This document shows positions 36,756 through 46,024 of a DNA stretch of 64,000 nt, one piece after another (within the stretch, counting starts at the first letter, position 1; each line of letters starts with the position of its first letter). This DNA comes from CAZKWG01 sp964615375. GTDB taxonomy: Bacteria > Myxococcota_A > UBA796 > CAZKWG01. The position numbers and the translations under genes were made by a program. The notes beneath the pieces were generated by a model. The model was not told the origin of the DNA. It saw only the letters and a program-made list of their open reading frames with translations, and did no database searches. The stretch spans positions 1 to 64,000 of the forward strand of contig CAZTOW010000051.1 in assembly GCA_964615375.1 (NCBI GenBank), given 5' to 3'.

Positions 36756-37551
36756 CAAGAGCCGGCTGGCGCAGGCCGTCCACCAGCGCAGCCGGCGCGC
36801 CCGCGGCCCCTTCGTCCACCTGAACTGCAGCGCCGTGCCCGAGTCGCTGCTGGAGGGTGAGCTCTTCGGCAGCGAGGCCGGCGCGTACACCGGCTCGCGC
36901 GGCCGGCGCATCGGGCGCTTCGAGGCCGCCAGCGGCGGCACCATCTTCCTGGACGAGATCGACACCATGCCGATCTCGGGCCAGGTCAAGCTGCTGGTCG
37001 CGCTGCAGGAGCGGACCATCACCCGCCTGGGCTCCAACGAGCCCGTGCGCCTGGACGTCCGCGTGATCGCGGCGACCAACGCCGATCCCCAGGCCGCCAT
37101 CGCCGCCGGGCGCCTGCGCGAGGACCTGTACTTCCGCCTCGCCGGCGCCGCCCTCGAGATCCCCCCGCTGAGCGCGCGGCCCGAGGACATCCCGGTGCTG
37201 GCTCAGCACATCCTGGCGGCCACCGTCGCCCGCCACGGGCTGGACCCGATCCGCCTGAGCCGCCGCGCGCTCGACCGGCTCTGCGCCTACTCCTGGCCGG
37301 GCAACGTGCGCGAGCTGGAGCACGTCCTGGACCGCGCCGCCCTGCTGGCCGGGGACGGCGGGGTCATCCAGGACGTGCGGCTCGCCACGCGGGCCGAGGC
37401 CGAGCCGAGGCGCCTGACCGTGGGGAGGCAGGAATTCCTGAACGCCTGGGCGCAGAGCGGCGAGTCCCCGGTCGAGGCCGCGCGCCTGCTGGGCGTGAGC
37501 CGGCGCACCGTGTTCCGCCTCAAGAGCAGGTTCCTGGACGAGTCCCCGTGA
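36740..37551 (+). pseudogene. Sigma-54 activator, 3-prime fragment (AAA+ and Fis HTH)
   Basis: This is the rest of the gene that starts at 12079. It resumes at the Walker A glycine (GPTGTGKS) and keeps all later features: the sigma-54 contact loop as GAYTGS (usual GAFTGA), Walker B in GGTIFLDEID, arginine fingers in REDLYFRLAG, and a C-terminal Fis-type helix-turn-helix (VEAARLLGVSRRTVFRLKSRF). It ends with a four-base overlap into the kinase gene. In this state it has no start of its own; a run-in frame from 36658 would give a protein with AAA+ and DNA-binding domains but foreign N-terminal residues, which could conceivably be made. Confidence 0.9.
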
Positions 37552-39887
37552 CGCTCCCCGAAGAGCCGCTCCCCGCTCGCCTGGGCCGCTACGAGGTGCT
37601 GGGCGAGCTGGGGCGCGGCGGGATGGGGCGCGTGCTGCGCGCGCTCGACCCTCAGATCGGCCGGGAGGTGGCGATCAAGGTGCTGTTGCTCCCGATGGAG
37701 GCGGAGGCCGACGCGCTGGAGCGCTTCGCCGCGGAGGCCCGGCTGACCGGGCAGCTCGAGCACCCCAACATCGTCCCCGTCTACGACGTCGGGCTCAGCG
37801 AGGAGGGGCGCCTGTTCTACGTGATGCGACAGGTGCGCGGGCCCTCGCTGGGCGCGGTGCTGGCGGCGCGCGATCCGGCGTGGGGGCTGCACCGGCTCCT
37901 GGACGCCTTCCGCGCGGTCTGCGCCGCCGTCGGGTACGCGCACCATCAGGGGGTCCTGCACCAGGACCTCAAGCCCGACAACGTGCTGCTGGGCCCTTAC
38001 GGCGAGGTGATGGTGCTGGACTGGGGGCTGGCGATCCTCCTGCGCGCGGGCCTGAAGGTCGATCACGGCGCGCCGGGGCACGGGCTCTCCGGGACGCCGG
38101 GCTTCCTGGCGCCGGAGCGCGTGCGCGCCCCGCGATCGGCGCCGACAGCGAAGGCCGACCAGTGGAGCCTCGGGGCGACGCTGTACACCCTGCTCTGCCG
38201 AAGGCCGCCATACGAGGGCGCCACCTCTCGCGCGGTGCTCGAGGCCACCCTGCGCGGCCCTCCCGAGGACGTTCGCCTGCGCGACCCGGACCTGGAGATC
38301 CCCCACGCCCTGGCCGAGATCTGCACCCGCGCGATGGACCCCGACCCGGAGGCGCGCTTCGCCGACGTGGGCGCGCTCGACGCCGCGCTGCGGGCCTGGC
38401 AGGAGGGCAGCGAGCGTCGGACGCGGGCGCTGGCCGCCGTGGGCCAGGCGGACGCGCTCCTGCCGAAGATCGAGGAGCAGCGCGGTCAGGCGGCGGTTCT
38501 GGCGCAGCAGGCGCGGGCCCTGCTGGAGGGCGTGAAGGGCGCGGACCCGGTGGAGCGCAAGCGTGACGCCTGGGCGCTCCAGGACGCGGGCGCGGACGCG
38601 CTTCAGCGCGCGGCCTTCGACGAGGTGGTCTGGGAGCAGCACCTCCAGGGAGCCCTCCAGCTCGTGCCCGATCTGCACGAGGCCCACGTCCGCCTGGCCC
38701 TGCACCACCGCCGCGCGCTGGAGGAGGCTGAGGCCGCGCACGACCCCGGCGCCGCCGCCCGCGCCGCCTGGCTGCTCCGGGTCCACGATCGCGGTCACCA
38801 CCGCCGCTACCTGGCCGGCACCGGCGCGCTGACCCTGCACACCGACCCTCCGGGGGCCAGGGCCCGGCTGCACCCGCTCGTGCGGGTCGACCGCCGGCTC
38901 GTCCCAGGAGAAGGCCAGGATCTCGGCCTCACGCCGCTCGTCGATGTGCCGCTCGCCCCGGGCAGCTACCTCGTCGTGCTCGAATACCCGGGCCGCGTGC
39001 CCGTCCAATATCCGGTGTTCCTGCGCCGCGCGGATCGCTGGGACGGCGTCCCGCCCGGCGGCGACGCGCCCCTCCCGGTCCACCTGCCGCGCGCGGGCGC
39101 GCTGGGCCCCGACGACGTCTACGTGCCCGCGGGGTGGTTCCTGGCGGGGGGAGACCCCGAGGCGACCGACTCCCTCTCGGCGCGCCGGGTCTGGGTGGAC
39201 GCCTTCGTCGCCCGCCGCCACCCGGTGACGAACGGGGAGTACGCCGCCTGGCTCGACGGCCTCCGTCGGGCGGGTCGGGAGGACGAGGTGGAGCGCCTGC
39301 TGCCCCGGGACGTCCCGCGGCCCAGCCACCCGCTCGAGGGCGCGCCCGTCATGCGCCCAGGTCCAGATGGAGCGCTGGGCCCGGCGGACGGCTCGGAGCG
39401 CGCGCGCTGGGCCAGCCTTCCCGTGACCCGCATCGACGCTCACAGCGCCTCTACCTACGCCGCCGCCGCTGGCTGGCGCCTGCCCGACGAACTGGAGCGC
39501 GAGAAGCTGGCCCGGGGTGTGGACGGTAGACGTTACCCCTGGGGAGACCAGCACGATCCGGCCTTCTCCTGCGTCGTGCCCAGCCAGGCGCTCCCTCAGG
39601 TGGTGCCCGTCCACGCCTTCCCGCTGGACGAGAGCGTGTATGGGGCGTTCGGGCTGGCTGGGAACGTGCGGGACTGGTGCGCCAACCGCTGGACCGAGGA
39701 CGGCTCCGCCGCGGACGGAGAGCGGCTCGTGGTCCGGGTCGCTCCACCCGAGGTGGATTTTCTCAGCGCGCGCGGCGGGTGCTGGTGGGGCACGCCTGCT
39801 CAGGCCCGGTCCGCGACCCGTTTCGGTGATCCGCCGTACACGCGCTTCATCGTGTACGGAGTGCGCCTGTTCCGGGGGATCGGCTGA
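37548..39887 (+). CDS. Ser/Thr kinase fused to a SUMF1 (formylglycine-enzyme-like) domain
   Basis: A 779-residue protein starting at GTG overlapping the activator stop. Kinase domain about 15-290: GRGGMGRVL, K44, catalytic loop HQDLKPDN (138-145) and DWG (158-160) in place of HRD and DFG. A helical linker and a PEGA-like beta domain follow, then from about residue 520 an FGE-sulfatase/SUMF1 domain (PVTNGEYAAWL, WRLPDELEREKLARG, RRYPWGD, GNVRDWC, RGGCWW). No transmembrane helix is obvious. Coupling to the GAF activator suggests that kinase and activator act in one signalling pathway. It meets the caspase-like gene tail to tail at TGATCA. Confidence 0.9.
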   Translation: MTLPEEPLPARLGRYEVLGELGRGGMGRVLRALDPQIGREVAIKVLLLPMEAEADALERFAAEARLTGQLEHPNIVPVYDVGLSEEGRLFYVMRQVRGPSLGAVLAARDPAWGLHRLLDAFRAVCAAVGYAHHQGVLHQDLKPDNVLLGPYGEVMVLDWGLAILLRAGLKVDHGAPGHGLSGTPGFLAPERVRAPRSAPTAKADQWSLGATLYTLLCRRPPYEGATSRAVLEATLRGPPEDVRLRDPDLEIPHALAEICTRAMDPDPEARFADVGALDAALRAWQEGSERRTRALAAVGQADALLPKIEEQRGQAAVLAQQARALLEGVKGADPVERKRDAWALQDAGADALQRAAFDEVVWEQHLQGALQLVPDLHEAHVRLALHHRRALEEAEAAHDPGAAARAAWLLRVHDRGHHRRYLAGTGALTLHTDPPGARARLHPLVRVDRRLVPGEGQDLGLTPLVDVPLAPGSYLVVLEYPGRVPVQYPVFLRRADRWDGVPPGGDAPLPVHLPRAGALGPDDVYVPAGWFLAGGDPEATDSLSARRVWVDAFVARRHPVTNGEYAAWLDGLRRAGREDEVERLLPRDVPRPSHPLEGAPVMRPGPDGALGPADGSERARWASLPVTRIDAHSASTYAAAAGWRLPDELEREKLARGVDGRRYPWGDQHDPAFSCVVPSQALPQVVPVHAFPLDESVYGAFGLAGNVRDWCANRWTEDGSAADGERLVVRVAPPEVDFLSARGGCWWGTPAQARSATRFGDPPYTRFIVYGVRLFRGIG

Positions 39888-41795
39888 TCAGGAATTGGGC
39901 AGGTCGATCTGTCGGTACCAGGAGCCGGCCGGGAAGGTCTCCGAGGCACCCGCGGGGAAGCTCATCGCCTGTCCATCGGCGGCGAAGTCGGACGGGGTGA
40001 AGGGGAAGCTCGCCTTGGTCAGGATCTGGAGCCTGGGAGGGGTGCTGCCGCTGCTCGCGGTCCACTGGAGGAACACCCGCTTGTTGTTCCCGATCTGCTG
40101 ACTGGACACGTTCTGCAGCGTCGTCGAGCTGCCGAAGCTGTGCTCATCTGGATCATTGGACGCGGGCATCTGCGTCCAGGGCGTGTTGTTGAAGACCTCG
40201 ACGCCGCTCACGATGTCCTGGGAGGGGCTGCCCGTGCCGTTCCAGGTGTACTTCTTGACCTCGAACGAGCCCCCCGCCAGCGCGTTGGCGTCGGCCTTCC
40301 GGGTCAGGACGTAGAGCTGGTTCTTCTGGTAGGTGTAGGCCGGTTTGGCCGGATCCGCGGGTGTGTGCTGCCAGTCCGTGGCCCCCCCGACAGCCAGCAG
40401 GACCGCGCGAAGGGTGGTGCCCTGGTAGATCTTCCACTCCGTCAGCCCCGTGCTCTCCCCCGTGACCTGGATGGCGTCCGCCTGCGCGTTGGGGTCGGAC
40501 CAGGTGCGCGTGGCGGGGTCCAGTCCGCAGAAGGGGAGGTCAGCCGCCGAGATCCCGCCGGAGGTCGGCTGACTGTGGAGCGTGAGCTGCTGTCGGAAGG
40601 ACAGCGCCGCGAGGAGGAGGTTGGCGCGCTGGACGAGGTCGCCGTTGCGGATGCCGAGGGCGTAGGTTGGCCCGTCCATCACGCGGCCCCAGCGGGACAT
40701 CACCTGCGTCAACGCCCAGGTCGCCGCGCTCTGCCGGCGCTCGCCGATGCGCGCCTCGGCGGCGACCCCGCCCGTCGCGCTGGCGCTGATGATGCGGCAG
40801 TTGAGACCAGCGTCAATCCAGGGGTGGCTCGCGGTGTTGCCCTGGAGCTCGCGGAGGCTCCCGCCCGAGTGGCAGGCGTCGATCACCAGCGTGACGCGCT
40901 CGGCCACGTCTCCGAGCGCGAGGCGGATGTGCTGGACCGTGAGGGCGTTCTCCAGCTTGAGGACGCCGGTCGGCACCTCCCGCGTAGACAGGAGGTTCGC
41001 GTTCACCCGCCGGAGCAGGGCCAGGATCACGCTGCTGCGGTACTTCACGCCCATGTCGGCGACCGGATGGCTCACGATGTCGAGGAGCGCGCTGAACATG
41101 CCGCGATTTCGAGAGACGGTGGCCATCTTCGCGAGCAGCGCCAACCCCTCCGCGAAGCAGACCCTCTCCGGCTCGGAGCGCGCGGCGTTGCGTCGACTCT
41201 CGAGCGTCTTCGTCATCTCGCTCAGCCTCTTCTCGTTCGCGGCCTCGCGCTCTTCGCGGGCGTTCTTCCGATCCCCCACGCGTGTGGTGTCCGAGAGGCA
41301 CAGCACCGGCAGGTCCGCTTGCAGAGCCCCGTGTCCGGAGAAGAACACCAGCATCCGACACTTCTTGTTCCAGTCCAGATGGTTGCCCAGGTAGACCAGC
41401 GCCTTCGACGTCTCGCTGAGGGTGGGGAGCTGCAGGTCCCAGTCCTTGGGCAGCTTGTCTTCCTCCAGGTCGTCGTACAGATGTTGAAGGCCGGCGCGCT
41501 CCTGATTGTCCAGATCCGCCTGTTCCAGGGTGGCCTTGAACTTCTTGACGAGCTCCTCCGGATGCCAGGCCTCCTCGAGGAGAAAGGGGTTGCCAGCGGG
41601 CGCGGCCCCCATCCGAAGGGCGGAGACCAGCCAGGCCAGCGCGTTGTTCGAGGCGCTCGAGACGGGCGCGAAGCTGGGATCGGCATACTGGGAGACGCCG
41701 ATCAGGAAGAGTCGAAGGTTGGCCTGAATACTGGCGTCGAGCGCAGGCTGAATCGTCTTGAGGTTCGCCGTTGAGGAAGAGTTGGAGAAGGACAT
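39888..41795 (-). CDS. Caspase-like (C14) cysteine peptidase
   Basis: A 635-residue protein; GGAG lies before the ATG at 41793-41795. The caspase dyad is H155 in VFFSGHGA and C308 in TLVIDACHSGG, each after a hydrophobic strand, as in metacaspases and other C14 enzymes. The roughly 150 residues between them are much longer than usual and include a charged helical insert (about 175-265). Residues 400-635 are a beta-rich region of unknown type. There is no signal peptide, so it should act in the cytoplasm, where related proteins cut partners or trigger cell death. It has a perfect sigma-54 promoter and an upstream activator site. Confidence 0.83.
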   Translation of the reverse strand: MSFSNSSSTANLKTIQPALDASIQANLRLFLIGVSQYADPSFAPVSSASNNALAWLVSALRMGAAPAGNPFLLEEAWHPEELVKKFKATLEQADLDNQERAGLQHLYDDLEEDKLPKDWDLQLPTLSETSKALVYLGNHLDWNKKCRMLVFFSGHGALQADLPVLCLSDTTRVGDRKNAREEREAANEKRLSEMTKTLESRRNAARSEPERVCFAEGLALLAKMATVSRNRGMFSALLDIVSHPVADMGVKYRSSVILALLRRVNANLLSTREVPTGVLKLENALTVQHIRLALGDVAERVTLVIDACHSGGSLRELQGNTASHPWIDAGLNCRIISASATGGVAAEARIGERRQSAATWALTQVMSRWGRVMDGPTYALGIRNGDLVQRANLLLAALSFRQQLTLHSQPTSGGISAADLPFCGLDPATRTWSDPNAQADAIQVTGESTGLTEWKIYQGTTLRAVLLAVGGATDWQHTPADPAKPAYTYQKNQLYVLTRKADANALAGGSFEVKKYTWNGTGSPSQDIVSGVEVFNNTPWTQMPASNDPDEHSFGSSTTLQNVSSQQIGNNKRVFLQWTASSGSTPPRLQILTKASFPFTPSDFAADGQAMSFPAGASETFPAGSWYRQIDLPNS

Positions 41796-41915
41796 GATAG
41801 GCTCCGGAGATGGGGACGAGGGATCCAAGCACAGGGTGCGCATCCCCAGGGGATAAGCTCTGGAATCCTGTACTTTCTGGCTACATTTTTCTTGTTGCCA
41901 GCGCGGCTCGGAGAG

Positions 41916-41932
41916 TGCAAGAGCCGTGCCAG
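41916..41932 (-). promoter_or_regulatory. Sigma-54 promoter of the caspase-like gene
   Basis: On the minus strand CTGGCACGGCTCTTGCA matches YTGGCACGRNNNTTGCW at every position, with ten bases between GG and GC. Expected start of transcription is near 41905, with a leader of about 110 bases. The conserved 17-mer at 42020-42036 is centred about 120 bases upstream of the start. Confidence 0.88.
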
Positions 41933-42019
41933 GATGCTTCGAGCTGGAGTCATCCTCCAATTCTACATGTCCATCCACGACGACTCACCTCTGTGCCGCA
42001 GCTCCCGCCTGACCCACCC

Positions 42020-42036
42020 GTGTGACAAGCGTCACC
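42020..42036. promoter_or_regulatory. Activator-binding site (UAS), copy 2
   Basis: GTGTGACAAGCGTCACC, identical over 17 bases and in the same orientation to 11878-11894. It lies between the glycosyltransferase stop and the caspase-like gene's sigma-54 promoter. Flanking bases differ between the two copies, so the match is limited to the site itself. Confidence 0.65.
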
Positions 42037-42070
42037 CTGCCCGACGCCTGGCAGCGTGCTCGCGTACCGC

Positions 42071-42808
42071 TCAGCCCCGGAACACCCCCGTCCGCAGCCC
42101 GTGCCGCGCCAGCCACCCCCGCAGGCTCAGCTCCACCACCCGCAGCCCGTAGCCGGTGGCGGCCCAGGGCCCGATGCTGGAGCTGTCGGGCTCGTAGCGG
42201 GCGGGGCAGGAGAGCTCGCCCACGCGGCAGCGCTCGACGGCGGCCCAGGCCAGCATCTCCGCGTCAAACGCGAAGCCCTCGGAGAAGCGGGCGAGGGGAG
42301 CGCGCTCCAGCACGGCGCGGGAGAAGGCCCGGAAGCCGGTGTGGTACTCGCTCAGCTTCTGGTCCAGCGCCAGGTTCTCGAAGAGCGTGAGCGCGCGGTT
42401 CGAGACGTACTTGTACAGCGGCATCCCGCCGGCCAGGGCCCCGGGGCCGAGGATGCGCGAGCCGAGGGCCAGATCGAAGCCGCCGCGGGCGACGAGCTCG
42501 GCCAGGGCGGGCACCAGGCGCGGGTCATACTGGTAGTCGGGGTGCAGCATGACCACGACGTCCGCCCCGGCCTCCAGCGCGGCGGCGTAACAGGTCTTCT
42601 GGTTCCCGCCGTAGCCCCGGTTCTGTTCATGTCGGATCGTGTGCAGACCCATCGCGCGGGCCAGGGCCACCGTGCCGTCCGCGCTGGCGTCGTCCACCAG
42701 CAGGACGTGGTCCACCACCTCCCGCGCGATCTCGTCCACGGTCTTGCGCAGCGTGGCCTCGGCGTTGTACGCCGGCAGGACCACCACGATCCGCTTGCCC
42801 GCGATCAC
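42071..42808 (-). CDS. Family 2 glycosyltransferase (DPM1-like)
   Basis: A 245-residue GT-A fold transferase that moves a sugar from a nucleotide or lipid donor. VVVLPAYNAEATL (8-20) is the family start, VDDASADGT (38-46) binds the nucleotide, and MLHPDYQYDP (87-96) is the metal-binding region; the later FRAFSRAVLERAP and GFAFDAEM segments are like dolichyl-phosphate-mannose synthase relatives. No membrane helix is present. Four bases separate it from the serine-hydrolase-like gene upstream, so it is the last gene of that operon. Confidence 0.85.
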   Translation of the reverse strand: MIAGKRIVVVLPAYNAEATLRKTVDEIAREVVDHVLLVDDASADGTVALARAMGLHTIRHEQNRGYGGNQKTCYAAALEAGADVVVMLHPDYQYDPRLVPALAELVARGGFDLALGSRILGPGALAGGMPLYKYVSNRALTLFENLALDQKLSEYHTGFRAFSRAVLERAPLARFSEGFAFDAEMLAWAAVERCRVGELSCPARYEPDSSSIGPWAATGYGLRVVELSLRGWLARHGLRTGVFRG

Positions 42809-42812
42809 CGGC

Positions 42813-43985
42813 TCACTCGGTCGTCGCCGCCGCCTCGAAGGAGGCCAGCAGCAGGGGCGCGAGCTCCTCGTGGGCGAGCTGCAGCCCGCGATCCTGCAGG
42901 CTGCCCAGGCTCCCGTTCACCAGCAGGGCCACGCTGGTCCGGGCGTTGGGCAGGTACCAGACCTCGCCCATGTAGCCCATCATGATGCCCTGGTGGCCGA
43001 AGGCCTTGCCCCACTCGCCGTCTTTCTTCACGATCAACCCGAGCCCGTAGTCCTTGCCGTCCCCGTCGATCTTGACCTCGCCCTTCATGGTGCCCAGCCA
43101 GCCCTCGTCCAGGAACTCGCGGATCAGCAGGGTCTCGGCGAAGATGGTCAGATCGTTGGCCGTGCTCACCACCCCCGCGTCCAGCTGGCCGTAGCCCAGC
43201 GCCGTGTCGGTGAGGTCGTAGACGTCGCCCTGGCCGCTCAGATCGCTGTAGCCGCGCGCGGTGCCGACCGGGGCGATCCCGTCCTCGCTCAGCGTCGTGT
43301 TGGCCAGCCCCATCGGCGTCGTGACGCGCTCGGCCAGCACCTCGGAGGGGGCCTGGCCCGTGACCGCCTCCAGGATCTGTCCTATCAAGACGTAGTTGGT
43401 GTTGGAGACGCCCCAGTCGGCGCCTGGATCGAAGGCCGCGGGCATGCCCGCCACGCAGGAGAGGATCTGATCCGCAGACAGGGGCGTGCCCTGCTCGTTG
43501 AGCTGGCTGAGCGCGCACTCGCTGAGCGCGTAGTCGGGGACGCCGCTCGTGTGGTTCAGGAGCTGGCGCACCGTGATGGTCTCGAGGTTGGCGATGCGCG
43601 TGGCCGGGCCCTCGTCCAGAATGGACGCGACCGTGTCGTCGAGCCCGACCTGCCCCTCCTGCGCCAGCGTGAGCAGCGCGGTCGAGGCCATCATCATCGA
43701 GACGCCGCCAACACGCATCGGCGTGCAGGGCTCCATGGGCGCGTCCGCGTCCAGGTCCGCCCAGCCCGACGACGCCGTGAAGACCTCCCCCGTCTTCTGC
43801 CGGATCAGCACCGTCACGCCGGGCAGCCCGTCGGCCACCGCCGCGTCCAGCAGCGCCTGGATCTGCTCACCTTCGGGGCGGTCGGTGAGCTTCTGGTCCA
43901 GGGTGCAGTCGTAGTCCGCGGCCTCGCGGGCGGGCTCCGCGCAGGCGCCCAGCAGGAGCCCCACCGTGGCGAGCGCGGCCCTCAT
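42813..43985 (-). CDS. Beta-lactamase-fold lipoprotein lacking catalytic residues
   Basis: A 390-residue lipoprotein (lipobox LGAC, C15) of the serine beta-lactamase/esterase (PBP4-like, PF00144) family. The fold is complete: MRVGGVSMMMAST aligns with the usual F-R-I-G-S-x-x-K box, and WGVSNTNYVLIG with W-x-Y-S-N. The nucleophile Ser is Gly94, the Lys is Met97 and the Tyr of YxN is Val, so all three catalytic residues are gone. A late GHQG replaces the KTG box, as is common. I infer a binding protein rather than an enzyme. It overlaps the next upstream gene by four bases. Confidence 0.8.
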   Translation of the reverse strand: MRAALATVGLLLGACAEPAREAADYDCTLDQKLTDRPEGEQIQALLDAAVADGLPGVTVLIRQKTGEVFTASSGWADLDADAPMEPCTPMRVGGVSMMMASTALLTLAQEGQVGLDDTVASILDEGPATRIANLETITVRQLLNHTSGVPDYALSECALSQLNEQGTPLSADQILSCVAGMPAAFDPGADWGVSNTNYVLIGQILEAVTGQAPSEVLAERVTTPMGLANTTLSEDGIAPVGTARGYSDLSGQGDVYDLTDTALGYGQLDAGVVSTANDLTIFAETLLIREFLDEGWLGTMKGEVKIDGDGKDYGLGLIVKKDGEWGKAFGHQGIMMGYMGEVWYLPNARTSVALLVNGSLGSLQDRGLQLAHEELAPLLLASFEAAATTE

Positions 43986-44581
43986 TCTTCCTCTCCGAAG
44001 TGGTACGCGACCCCAAAACTCAGGGTGGAGTGCGGCAGGGCGAAGAGGCTGAAGACGGGGGGAGGGGAGAGCTCCAGGGCGGCGCGGTAGCCCAGGCGCA
44101 GGGAGAGCGGGCTCTCCGGGATGGACCAGCCGAGCCCGAGCCCGACCCCGCCCAGCACCCGGAGCTGCAGCGGGTCGTTGGACGCCTCGAGCCCGCTCTC
44201 GCCCACGGCGTAGCGGTCCCCGGGCAGGGCGGCGAGGCCGATCCCGAGCTCGGCGGGCTCCACCAGGAGTCGTAGATCCGCGGGCAGCCCCAGTTCCAGC
44301 CGCAGCACGGTCGTGAGGTAGAAGAGCGAGCCCACGCCCTCGTGCGCCCAGCCCCCCAGCCTCAGGCCCTGGCCGAAGCTGAGCGCCTGCCCGCCCGCGT
44401 AGGCGAGCGAGCCCTCCGCCTGCAGGCCCGGGTGCAGGGCCCCGCGGAAGAGATCGAGGCCGCGGACGCCGGGGATCCCGAGGGCCTCATGCTGGAGGTC
44501 CAGGGCCACGGCCCCCTCCGCGGCGCGCGCGTCGAGGCCGAGGGTCAGCAGGGGGGCCAGCAGGGCGGCGGGTTTCAGCAC
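43982..44581 (-). CDS. Outer-membrane beta-barrel protein
   Basis: A 199-residue exported protein: N-terminal signal (MLKPAALLAPLLTLGLDARA) and then alternating hydrophobic/polar strands with Gly-rich turns (SLAYAGGQALSFGQGLRLGG, LQLRVLGGVGLGLGWSI, SLRLGYRAALELS), ending in a short strand before GEEE. This is the pattern of an 8-stranded barrel. The end lacks the usual terminal Phe. It is coupled to the lipoprotein gene by a four-base overlap; the two may form a complex. Confidence 0.65.
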   Translation of the reverse strand: MLKPAALLAPLLTLGLDARAAEGAVALDLQHEALGIPGVRGLDLFRGALHPGLQAEGSLAYAGGQALSFGQGLRLGGWAHEGVGSLFYLTTVLRLELGLPADLRLLVEPAELGIGLAALPGDRYAVGESGLEASNDPLQLRVLGGVGLGLGWSIPESPLSLRLGYRAALELSPPPVFSLFALPHSTLSFGVAYHFGEEE

Positions 44582-44590
44582 CCTCGGAGA

Positions 44591-46021
44591 CTACCACCGC
44601 GCCCGCGCCTGAACCATCAAGAGGGTGTGAACTCCGTCGAGGCCCAGGTTGGCGCTGGGCAGCAGGTGGCCGCCCTGCACCAGGAGATCCGGCCGCAGGG
44701 GCGGACCCTCTCCGGGCGCCTCGGGGGTGGGCAGGTGCAGGCTCAGCGCCCAGTCCAGCTCGGTGCCCAGCGCGTAGCCCTCGGTGGGCTCGCCGAGCTG
44801 GTTGGTGGGGGTGCCGCCGGCCCGGTAGGTAGTGTACGGGTTGGCGACGGGAGCCGTGCTCCAGGCCTGGGTGAGCCCGATGCGCAGGCCCGCCCAGGGC
44901 AGGGGAGCCAGCGAGACCGAGGGCTGGAGGAAGAGCGCGCGCTTGACGGCGCCCTCGTCGACCAGGGCGTCCACGCCGTCCGGGGGCGAGCCCGTGTGCT
45001 CCAGGTCGGAGAGCTTCGCCCAGGTGTTGGCGTTGATGGCCGCCTGGACCTCGTCGAAGATCACCATCCCGGCGTCCAGATCGCGGTCCATGGAGAAGTC
45101 GTGCGTGGTGTCGTCGTCGGGGTTGCCGTCGCCCGAGGCCCAGCCGGCGCGCAGCTTCGCCCCGAACATCTCCCCGGGCCCGTCCAGGCCCACATAGCCG
45201 GTGGCCCCGGCCGAGCGGACCTTCAGCCCCTCGGGCGCCGCTACGCTGCGCGAGCGCTCGGTTGTTCCGAAGATCCCCGCCGCCTCCAGCCCGCCCGACA
45301 GCCCCCAGCGGTCTCCCAGGGGCAGCCGACCCTCCCCGTAGAGGTCGATCATGCCGACCTGGGTGACCCAGCCCTCGGGCTCGATCTGGTGGCGGTAGAC
45401 CCCGTAGAGCCCGCCGCGCGCCGCGTCCTTCGGCGTGCCGTAGAGGGTGGCCAGGACCCCCTGCCAGGCCGCCTGGTCGTCGGCCCAGCGCGCCGTGTCG
45501 TCGGCCAGCACGCGGTCCCCCGCCAGCGCCACCGTCCAGGGCACGTCCTTGCCCAGGGGCCGGGCGGCCAGCCGCAGGCGCAGCACGCGATCCCCGAAGT
45601 CCGAGCGCCCGAAGGTGGGATCGTGCGCCCCGTCGTTGGCCACCATCCCCAGCCCCCAGTGGCTGGTCTGGAGGCCCGCGGAGAGCTGCACCGGGCCCAG
45701 GCGCCCCTCCAGCGCCAGCTGTCGCGCGCGGAAGGCGTCCGCGTCCAGCACGCTGCGGTCCTCGCGGTGGCGCTCGTCGATGTCCACGGGCAGGGCCCAG
45801 GTCTGCCCGGCGAACTGCCCGGAGAAGAGGTCGCCCTCCAGGCGCAGCTTCCAGCCCTCGCGGCCCAGGTCGAGGCCGACCCGCGTGCGGTTCTCCAGCG
45901 CCAGGCCCTGCCCGGTGGTGGTGCCCTCCTCGTCCACGGGCACGTCCGGCAGCACGCTGACGATGACGCGCTCCTCCCCCGCGGTCGAGATCTCCACCGG
46001 CTTGTCCAGAATGGGGATCAT
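44591..46021 (-). CDS. Outer-membrane porin-like protein
   Basis: A 476-residue protein with many amphipathic strands ending in the aromatic-terminal TLLMVQARARW, typical of outer-membrane barrels. Segments such as RVGLDLGREGWKLRLEGDLF and GYVGLDGPGEMFGAKLRAGW are strand pairs with an aromatic girdle. GGAG precedes the ATG, yet no signal peptide is visible: it begins MIPILDKPVEISTAGEE. It may be exported by an unusual route, start elsewhere, or have lost its signal. It lies three bases after the lipase-like gene and so belongs to the same operon. Confidence 0.6.
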   Translation of the reverse strand: MIPILDKPVEISTAGEERVIVSVLPDVPVDEEGTTTGQGLALENRTRVGLDLGREGWKLRLEGDLFSGQFAGQTWALPVDIDERHREDRSVLDADAFRARQLALEGRLGPVQLSAGLQTSHWGLGMVANDGAHDPTFGRSDFGDRVLRLRLAARPLGKDVPWTVALAGDRVLADDTARWADDQAAWQGVLATLYGTPKDAARGGLYGVYRHQIEPEGWVTQVGMIDLYGEGRLPLGDRWGLSGGLEAAGIFGTTERSRSVAAPEGLKVRSAGATGYVGLDGPGEMFGAKLRAGWASGDGNPDDDTTHDFSMDRDLDAGMVIFDEVQAAINANTWAKLSDLEHTGSPPDGVDALVDEGAVKRALFLQPSVSLAPLPWAGLRIGLTQAWSTAPVANPYTTYRAGGTPTNQLGEPTEGYALGTELDWALSLHLPTPEAPGEGPPLRPDLLVQGGHLLPSANLGLDGVHTLLMVQARARW

Positions 46022-46024
46022 CGG

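Noticed and set aside
37548..39887. Diversity-generating retroelement target (SUMF1/CLec C-terminus)
   Set aside because: No reverse transcriptase or template repeat is present in the window.
42056..44090. Plus-strand ORFs over the glycosyltransferase and hydrolase-like genes
   Set aside because: Shadows; the minus-strand frames carry the family motifs, start sites and overlaps.
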